Shown here: piece by piece, positions 52,401 through 61,400 of the stretch
Numbering within the stretch: the first letter of the stretch is position 1
Layout: each line of letters opens with the position of its first letter
Origin: Cenarchaeum symbiosum A
Lineage (GTDB): Archaea; Thermoproteota; Nitrososphaeria; Nitrososphaerales; Nitrosopumilaceae
NCBI GenBank assembly: GCA_000200715.1
Contig: DP000238.1
Coordinates: 380,832-444,831, forward strand
Direction of reading: 5' to 3'
DNA: 64,000 nucleotides
Position numbers and translations under genes: made by a program
Notes under the pieces: generated by a model
Told to the model about the DNA's origin: nothing
The model's input: the letters and a program-made list of their open reading frames with translations, nothing else
Databases searched by the model: none

Positions 52401-55400
52401 GATCATCCAGCTCATACCTGTGCAGGGACAGGGAGTCCGCCCCGGTTATGAACATCAGGGTGCCGCCGGCCGAGAATGCAACATCCTGGGATCTTCCATC
52501 CTGCTCTGCCACGCTAATGGAATCCCCGCTGTAAACTGCCGTGCTGATGTCAAAGGCCGTGCCCAGTGAATACTGGTGCACAGCATCGCTGCCGGCCCCG
52601 ACTATAAAGATCCGCAGCCCGTCGGGGGAGATGGCCATCCCCCTTGGCGCCTGTTCTTCCTGTCTAACCTGGAATGTCTCCCCCGACCGGGTGGCGCCGC
52701 CCACGTCGTAGGGAACAGCCAGCCTGTATGCATGGACTCTATCGTCGGTCCCGCCGAGTACCAGCAGCAGCCTCCCGCCGTCCGCCAAAGCCAGCGCCAC
52801 GGGGCTTATCCCCGTCGTCGCAAGGGAGGTGCCCCTGTATACTGCAGACGTCACGTCATGGGCCTCCCGCAGGTTGTACTGGTGCACGGAATTGCTGCCC
52901 GACCCGGCAACTAGCATGCGCATGCCGTCGGCCGAGAACGCCACGCCCTGGGCGCTGCCCTCCTGCCCGCCCACACTGAACTCGTCCCTGTACGCGGGCA
53001 GTGGCAGCGCAAACTGCTGCGGGAAACTCTTCTCAAAGTTGCTGCTCAGCGCGCCTGCATCAAAGTGCAGGCGGGTGCTTGCATATCCGAGTATCTCCGC
53101 CAGCCCCTCCCCGGCCAGGTTGAAGGAGACGGTCTCGTTGCTGCCCAAGTTCGCAAGCCCCGACAGCGTAATCCCGGCAGTTTCATTGCCGTCCCTTACG
53201 TGGATTCTAGACGCGTTTACTGACGAGTGGTTGATGGGCTGATCAAACGTGACATTGAGCATCCCCGTCTTGTCTATTGCCGCCGAGAGCAGAACGGGGA
53301 TGCCGGGAGCCACTGCGGATGCGGCATCGTATACCTGCGGGGTGTCGCGCGCATCTGCGGCCGAGAACAGATCAACCGGGTACGTGCCCATCTGATACCA
53401 GTGTGCGCTGCCGCTGCCTAGCACGACTCCCGGCGCGTTAGTAAAGAACATGCGCAGGCCGTCGGGGCTGAACGCCAGCCCTTCTGGGTTGTTGCCCTGC
53501 TGCGCCACCCTGAAGGATCCTGCATATTCCATGCTGCCCACATCATAGGGCGAGCCAAGCTCGTACCTGCTTACGTGTTTTGCGGCCAGACTCAGCACGT
53601 ACATGACGCGGCCGTCCCCCGAGAAGGACACCCCCGTGGGATTCTCGCCCTGCTGCGCCACACTGAAGGAGCCCACAAGGGAATCGGACGGGGTGGAGCC
53701 GGACAGATTGTACGGCCCGGCAAGCCTGTATTCATGCACGGCATCTTCTGCGGTTCCCACGACGAACAGGCCCTCCCCGTCTGGCGTAAATGCAATGCCG
53801 CTGGGGGCCGACTCGGCATCGCCCACGGAAAAGGATCCTCTGCGGGTGGGAGGCGGGTCGGTATCATAGGGGGATACTAGCTCGTACTCGTGCACCCTGT
53901 CTCTCTGCTTTCCTACGATGAAGATGGATCCGCCATCCGTCGAAAAGACCACGTCCTGGGGGGAGCCGTCGGCGTCGGATATGGAAAAGGAGCTGAGGAA
54001 CCCGGACGTCGACAGATCAAACGGCTGGTCCAGCGTGTACCTGTATACCGCCCTCCTGTCAACCCCCGTGATTAACATGTGGGTGCCGTCTGCCGAAAAC
54101 GCCATTCCTGTGGCCGATTTATCAAGTGGTGCCTGGGTTCCCGTGGGGGGGCCGTCGAAACTGTACGGGCCGTCGAGCTCGTACTGGTGTATGGCGCCAG
54201 AAGAGTCCGGCATGAATGCAACCCTGCCTCCTGCCGAGAACGCCAGGCCGGCTACTGCGCCCGCGTCTCTCGCGTCCAGGGATCCCGTGTACGAGTGCCC
54301 AGAGAGGTCAAAGGCGCCATCCAGCTCGTACCTGTGCAGCGATGCCGAGCCCTGGCCAGCTATAAACATGAGCCTGCCGTCGGCCGAGAATGCGACGCCC
54401 TGGGGGCTGCCCTCCCGGCCCGATACGTCGATGGAGACTCCGCTGTATGCCGCCGTTCCTATGTTAAAGGCCGTGCCCAGGGAATACTGGTGCACGGCAC
54501 CGCCGCCCGACACTATGAATATACGCAGCCCGTCGGTGGAGACGGCCATTCCCCGGGGCGCGGGTGCCTCCGACTGTACCATGAACGTATCCCCCGTCAG
54601 GGCGGCATTGACTATCTCGTAGGGCTCTGCCAGGCTGTACGCATGCACGGTGTCATTGTCGAGGATCAGCATCAGCCTCCCGCCGTCAGCAAGAACCAGG
54701 GCCACGGGGTCTATCCCCGCCGTGGCGAAGGAGGCGCCTGCATACTCGGCGGACGTCACATCATGGGCCTCCGTCAGGTCATACTGGTGCACGGCGCTGC
54801 TGTTCGTACCTGCGACTAGCATGCGCGTCCCGTCGGGCGAGAATGCGACGCCCTGGGGGCCGTTCTGCTGCGCCGACACATTCAACGCTCCCCCGTACCT
54901 GGGCAGGGGCAGAGCAAACTGTTCCGGGAAACTTGTGCCGTTCTCGTCGTTTAGCGCGTCCGCGTCAAAGTGCAGCCGGGGGTTTGCATAACTGCTTATC
55001 TCCTCCCGGCCCTCCATGGTCAGGCCAAAGGAGACGGTGCTGCCGGTGCCGGAGCTTGCAATATTCACCTCCGACAGCGTGATTCCGTCTGCGTCGTTGC
55101 CGTCCCTTACGTGGATCCTTGACGCGTCTACTGTAGAGTGGTTTATGGGCAGGTCAAACACAATGTCCAGCATGTTCGCGTTGTTGATGGAGGCGGAGAG
55201 CAGCACGGGGCTGGGGGGACGCTCGGGAACCTCTATTATGAGTTCGGCTGTAGCGCCGTCGTCCACACCGGGTGTGCTCCTGCCAACTGCAACCGCGTCA
55301 CCTGCCATGCCGCCGTCATCTATGCCCGGCGCATCGCCTTTTGATATCTTTACCATGCGGGCCGTCGTGGCGCCGTCGTCCACGACGGGCGTGCTCTTTG

Positions 55401-58400
55401 CAATTGCATCTGTTCCTAGAACGGCTGCCGCGCCGTCGTCCACGACGGGCGTGCTCCTGGCAATTGCATCTGTTCCTAGAACGGCCGTGGCGCCGTCGTC
55501 CACGACGGGCGTGCTCCTGGCAATTGCATCTGTTCCTAGAACGGCTGTAGCGCCGTCGTCTACACCGGGCGTGCTCCTCGCAATTGCGTCGCCTAAGATA
55601 ACGGCTGCCGCATCGTCGTCATTGATGCTCGGCGCATCATCTTCCATTATAACGGCCAGCTTTGCCGTTTGCGGGCTGTCAGACACGCCTGGCGCATCAC
55701 CTGCGCTTATCCGCTCTATTCCAGCTGTCGGCATGCTGACGTTCAAATCCGGGGCGTCACCTGCCAGCACGTGGATGGGCACGGGGCCCGCCAGATCAAA
55801 CAGGTATACCAGATCCCTTTGCTGCCCAACAAAGAACAATCTCGAGCCGTCCTCTGAAAACGCAATTCCCCGGAGATCGTTTTCAAGCATCCCCACGTTG
55901 ATCAATCCCGTATACACGGCGGTCGAAAGATTGTACGCAGCGGTCATATCGTACCTATGTATGGAATCACTCGAGACCCCCGTCATGAACAGCCTCTTGC
56001 CGTCGGACGACAATGCAAGCCCGGTGGGATTGGTATCCCTTGCAAGTACATTGAGGGATTCTACATAGGCAGTGGTATTGTCAAGAGAATACGGGTTGCT
56101 TAGGATATAGTGATGTATTAACCGGTCCGTCTCGTCTATCATAAACAGGTCCGTCCCGTCAGACGAGAACCTAATTGCCGAGGGGCTGGTTACCGCCGCG
56201 TCTCCCGATGGCGCGTTTGCCGCGCTGCCGGTGATAAAGCTGCCTGCAAGCTGGGCCGTGGATACGTCAAATGCCGTGCTCAGACTGTATGTATGAATTG
56301 CCCGGCCGGTAACACGATCTGGATTAATGCTGGCGGAGGGCACGTCCCATCCCGCCAAGAACATCAGCGTCCCGTTGGGTGAGAACTCCATTGCGTTTAC
56401 GTTGGTGTCCTGGGGGCGAATGCTGGGCGAGTCATCCGACTGCACGGAGGTATGCAGGTCGTACGGCTGGCGGAGGGTATAGTCATGGACCATGTCCCGT
56501 AGGTTGTTGAATACTAGCACCGAGCCGCCGTCATTGCTTACGGATATGTCACTCGGAGTGGGATTACTGCCGTCGGTCACCGCAATGACCGCGGCGCGGG
56601 CAGACGAGGTTACATCATAGGGTGATGTCAGGTTGTACGTCTCTACGTTGTTGTTTCGGGACCCGACGATGAACATCTTTCTGCCGTCTCCAGAGAACGC
56701 CATATCGTTGGAATTGGGCTCGTCGTTGAACACCTCAGAGTCTATAAACAGGGAGCCCTTCAGGGTGTACGGCGTTAAAAGGTCGTACCTGTGCACAGTC
56801 TCGGTGTTATCCACTATGAAGAGCCTGTGCCCGTCTGACGAGTATGCAAGCCCCACAGGATTCAGCCCGTCCTGTATGCTAAACGGCGCCTCCACGGCGC
56901 CGGATATATCAAACGGGCTAGAAAGGTTGTATTCCTGTATAAAGCCGGGGTTTTCCACTGCAAGCAGCATGATGGTCCCTTCGGGGCTGAATACCACGTC
57001 CATCTGCGCATTGTTCTGCGCTGTAGTTATCTCGTACGTGTCGTTTTGCACGGCCGATGTTATGTTGTACGGAGTATCGAGTGTATACGAGTATACGTTC
57101 TGCCCGTCTCGCCCGGTGGTAAACATCCAGAGGCCGTCAGCGGAGAATTCCACGTCAAAGGGGCGATCGCGGGTGAGGCCAGGGGCAATGGCCGTGGTAT
57201 AAGAGTCTGCGGCTGCAGCAGTCGTCACAGCATAGGGGACTGCCAGGTCGTACGATTGTACGGTTCCCGCAGCATGAGTGGAGATGAACATCTGCAGGCC
57301 GTCAGAGGAAAATTCAATCCCCGTCGGGTTCCTGCCGGGCCCGTCCGGGTTGTCGTCCCGGTGGTACAGGTTGAAGGTGGGACCGTTACCCGCCCTGTCC
57401 CGGGCTACATCGTACGCTGCGCCAAGATCATATCTGTGCACTTCATCCCTCTGCGTGCCCGTGACAAAGAGCAGCCTCCCGTCGGCAGATGCCGCCATCC
57501 CCTCCGGGTTGTTGTCCTGGCTCCGGACCAGCAGGGATCCCACATACCCCGCGGTGGATATATCGTGCGGCTCGTCTATTCCGTACATGTACACCCTGTC
57601 GTCTTCTCCGCCGAGCACCAGCATGTTGCGGCCGTCTTCTGAGACTGTGACCCCGCGGGGCAAATCATCCTGTAATACCGTGCTAAAGTTTCCCGCATGG
57701 ACGGGCTGGATGGTTATGTCATATGGGCTTGACAGGTTGTACTGTTGTATGGCGCCGTTGTCCGCCCCCGATAGGTACAACCGGGTGCCGTTGCGGCCAA
57801 AGTCAACCCCCGTGACCAGGCCATCCTCGGCCGCGCCAAAGCTGCCCCCGGGTACGGGGGCGGGACTGAAGCCAAACGGGGTCGCCAGTGCATACTGGTG
57901 TATGTTTCCCGAGCCGCCGGCGACGAACAGACCGAGTCCGTCTGCGGAGAATGCCAGCCCGCGGGGGTCCTCCTCCTGGGCGTTCACGTTGTGCGAGCCG
58001 TCAATTCTTGCCGAGGATATGTCGTAGGGCTGTTCGAGCACATACCGGAATATAGTATTCTGGTCGAGACCCACCGTGATCATTATCCTGCCGTCCGCCG
58101 AGAATGCAAGCCCCTGCGGCGATCCCTCGGTGTTGTTGAGGTTTATTGATGCCGTGTCCAGCCCGTACGGGTACAGCGAATCCGGGAGCCTGTATCCTAT
58201 ATCGGGCAGTCCCTGCCCGAGCGCCCCGATTTCGACCCGCAGCCGGGGATCCGCGTAATCCCGCACCAGGTCCAGTTTGTTCCCGTCCAGCACATAGCGC
58301 AGACTGTTATCCACGGCCTGCTCAAACTCGCCGATGGACAGGGGTATCCGCCCGGCTGGCGCATACCCGTCGGCGATGCTGATCAAGCCGTGTTCTACAT

Positions 58401-61400
58401 TGCCTGCGTTCACCAATCCGTCAAAGGTTATCTCCAGTACGCCGCTGCTGTACAGCACGGTGGAAACGACCTGCCGCGCGGTCGCCACTATCCCGTCTAC
58501 GCCAGTGTGCTCTGCGCCGTCGCTCACTACGGGCGCACTTGTCCCTTCTGCAACATGCTTTCCCTCCACACGGGGCGCCCCATCGTCTGCAATGCCCGGC
58601 GCATCATCTCCTGATATTGTGCCCATGCGGGCTGTCGTGGCCCCGTCGCTAACTCCGGGCTTACTTGTCCCTTCTGCAACATCCTTGCCCATTACTTTTG
58701 GCTTGCCGCCGTCTATAACGCCTGGCGCATCATCTCCTGATATTGTGCCCATGCGGGCTGTCGTGGCGCCGTCGCTAACTACGGGCTTACTTGTCCCTTC
58801 TGCAACATCCTTGCCCATTACTTTTGGCTTGCCGCCGTCTATAACGCCCGGCGCATCATCTCCTGATATTGTGCCCATGCGGGCTGTAATGGCGCCGTCG
58901 CTAACTACGGGCTTACTTGTCCCTTCTGCAACATCCTTGCCCATTACTTTTGGCTTGCCGCCGTCTATAACGCCCGGCGCATCATCTCCTGATATTGTGC
59001 CCATGCGGGCTGTAATGGCGCCGTCGCTAACTACGGGCTTACTTGTCCCTTCTGCAACATCCTTGCCCAATACTTTTGGCTTGCCGCCGTCTATAACGCC
59101 TGGCGCATCATCTCCTGTTATGTTCAGGTCCCGCGGAGCCGCGGCCCTAATGCCGATCGGATGCGTGCCGAGCTGATACGAATAGACGGCGTCGGCGCCC
59201 GCATCGGTAAAGAACAAGCGCAGGCCGTCGGAGGAGAAAGCCATCCCGGTGGGGGACCTGCCCTGATCCCTCACACTGTATGATCCCGCGTATTCCGCGG
59301 TGTCCGTGTCATGCGCAGAGTCGAGCTCGTACCTTAGCACGGCGTCTCTACTGTCGCTTATAGTTAGCATGACATGCCCGTCGGGTGAAAAGTACAAGCC
59401 CGTGGGGTTGTTGCCCTGATCCCTCACACTGAAGGATCTGACAAGGGATTCGGACGGCCTGGAGCCTCCCAGGTCGTACGGGCCCGCAAGGTTGTACCTG
59501 AACACCGTGTCTTCTGTGACGCCCACTACGAATAGCACTGTACCGTCTGGCGTGAATGCAAAATCGGTGGAGGCCGTCTCGGATCCAAACACGGAAAAGA
59601 ATCCGGCGACGGGGGGCGCAGTTATGTTGTAGGGGGATGCCAGGTCGTACCTGAGCACGCGGTCGAACTGCCTGCCTATGATGAATAGCGAGCTGCCGTC
59701 TGCAGAAAAGTCCACGTCCCGCGGCGAGCTGTCCTGAAAGCTGGTGCTAAATGATTCAATGGGCACCGGCGCCGACAGGTCAAACGGGGGATCCAGCGCA
59801 AACCCGTACACCATGTCCCCGCCGTTCCCCGAGACGACCATGACGGTGCCGTCCGCCGATAACGCCATTCCGGTGGGTTCTGAATCTGACAGCCCGTACA
59901 TGGAAACGGGGGGGCCGCCAAAGCCGTACGGGCCGTCGAGCTCATACTCGTGGATTGCTCCAGAGTTCATATCAGATATGAATACAAGCCTGCCGTCGGC
60001 CGAAAAGGCCAGGCCGCTGGGCGTCCCCAAATTATTCCTCATGAACAGGGACCCCGCGTACGTGTGCCCCGACAGGTCAAAGGGATCATCCAGCTCGTAC
60101 CTGTGCAGCGAATCAGAGCTTGTCCCCGTTATGAACATGAGTGTGCCGTCTGCCGAGAATGCCACGCCCTGGGCGGACCCCTCCTGCCCGGCTATGCTGG
60201 CGGAATCCCCGCTGTAAGCTGCCGTGCTGATGTTAAAGGCCGTGCCCAATTCATACTGGTGGACTGCATCGCTGAGCTGCCCCGTTATGAACATCCGCAT
60301 CCCGTCGGGGGAGACTGCAATGCCCCGGGGCGCCTGTTCCTGCGGCCGAACGGGCAACGTGTCCCCGGTCTTGGCGGCACCGCTTATGTCGTAGGGCTCT
60401 GCAAGGCTGTACGCATGCACTCTGTCGGCAGTCCCTCCAAGGACAAGCAGCAGCCTTCCCCCGTCCGCTAGCTCCAGCGCCACGGGATCTATCCCCGGAG
60501 TCTCAAAGAATATTCCCGTGTACTCTGCGGACGTCACGTCATAGGCTTTTGGCAGCTCGTACTGGTGCACAGAGCTGTTCCCAGTACCTGCCAATAGCAT
60601 GCGCATGCCGTCGGGCGAAAATGCCACCCCGTGGGCGGTCTCCACCTGCCCTGCCACACCAAACGCGCCCCCGTATGCGGGCAGGGGCAGCGCAAACGGC
60701 ACGGGGAATGGATCCCCCGTGGCGTCCCTGAGGGCATCGGCATCAAAGTGCAGCCGGGGGCTCGAATAACCGAGTATCTCCCGGAGGCGCTCGTCTGGCA
60801 GCATAAAGGAGATGGTGTTGTTGTCGGCAGGATCCGCAAGTTCCACCTCCAGCAGCGTCAGGCCGGCGGTGGAGTTGCTGTCCCTCACATGGATCCTCGA
60901 CGCGTTTACCGTCGAATGGTCTATCAACTGGTCGAACGCGATGCTCAGGACGCCATCCGCGTCGGCGGTTACAGAGGTCACCCTGGGCCTTGGGGTGGTA
61001 ACGGCAGATGCGCCGTCGGAGAATAGCGGACTGTCCGAGGCTGCACCGGACAGGACGATCCCGACCGGGTACGTGCCCAGCTCATACCAGTGGATCGAAT
61101 CGGTGCCCGGGTCGGTAAAGAACAAGTGTAGGCCGTCTGCCGAGTATGCAAGCCCCGTGGGGGATCTGCCCTGATTCTTCACGCTAAATGAGCCCGCGTA
61201 TTCGGCGGTGTCTATATCGTAGGCGGCTCCAAGCTCGTACCTGAGCACAAAGCCCCTGTCGTCGCTTGCAACAAGCATGACATTCCCGCCGGGCAAAAAG
61301 TACACATCAGTAGGGCGGTCCCCCCGTGCCCCGAGATTGAAGGATCCGACAAGGGAGTCGGTGGGCACGGAGCTATTCAGGTCGTATGGGCCCGCAAGGC

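Noticed and set aside
46790-59125. CRISPR-like regular spacing
   Set aside because: The periods (60, 114, 126 bp) are contiguous near-identical units with no unique spacers, all in frame within a coding sequence, so they are protein repeats.
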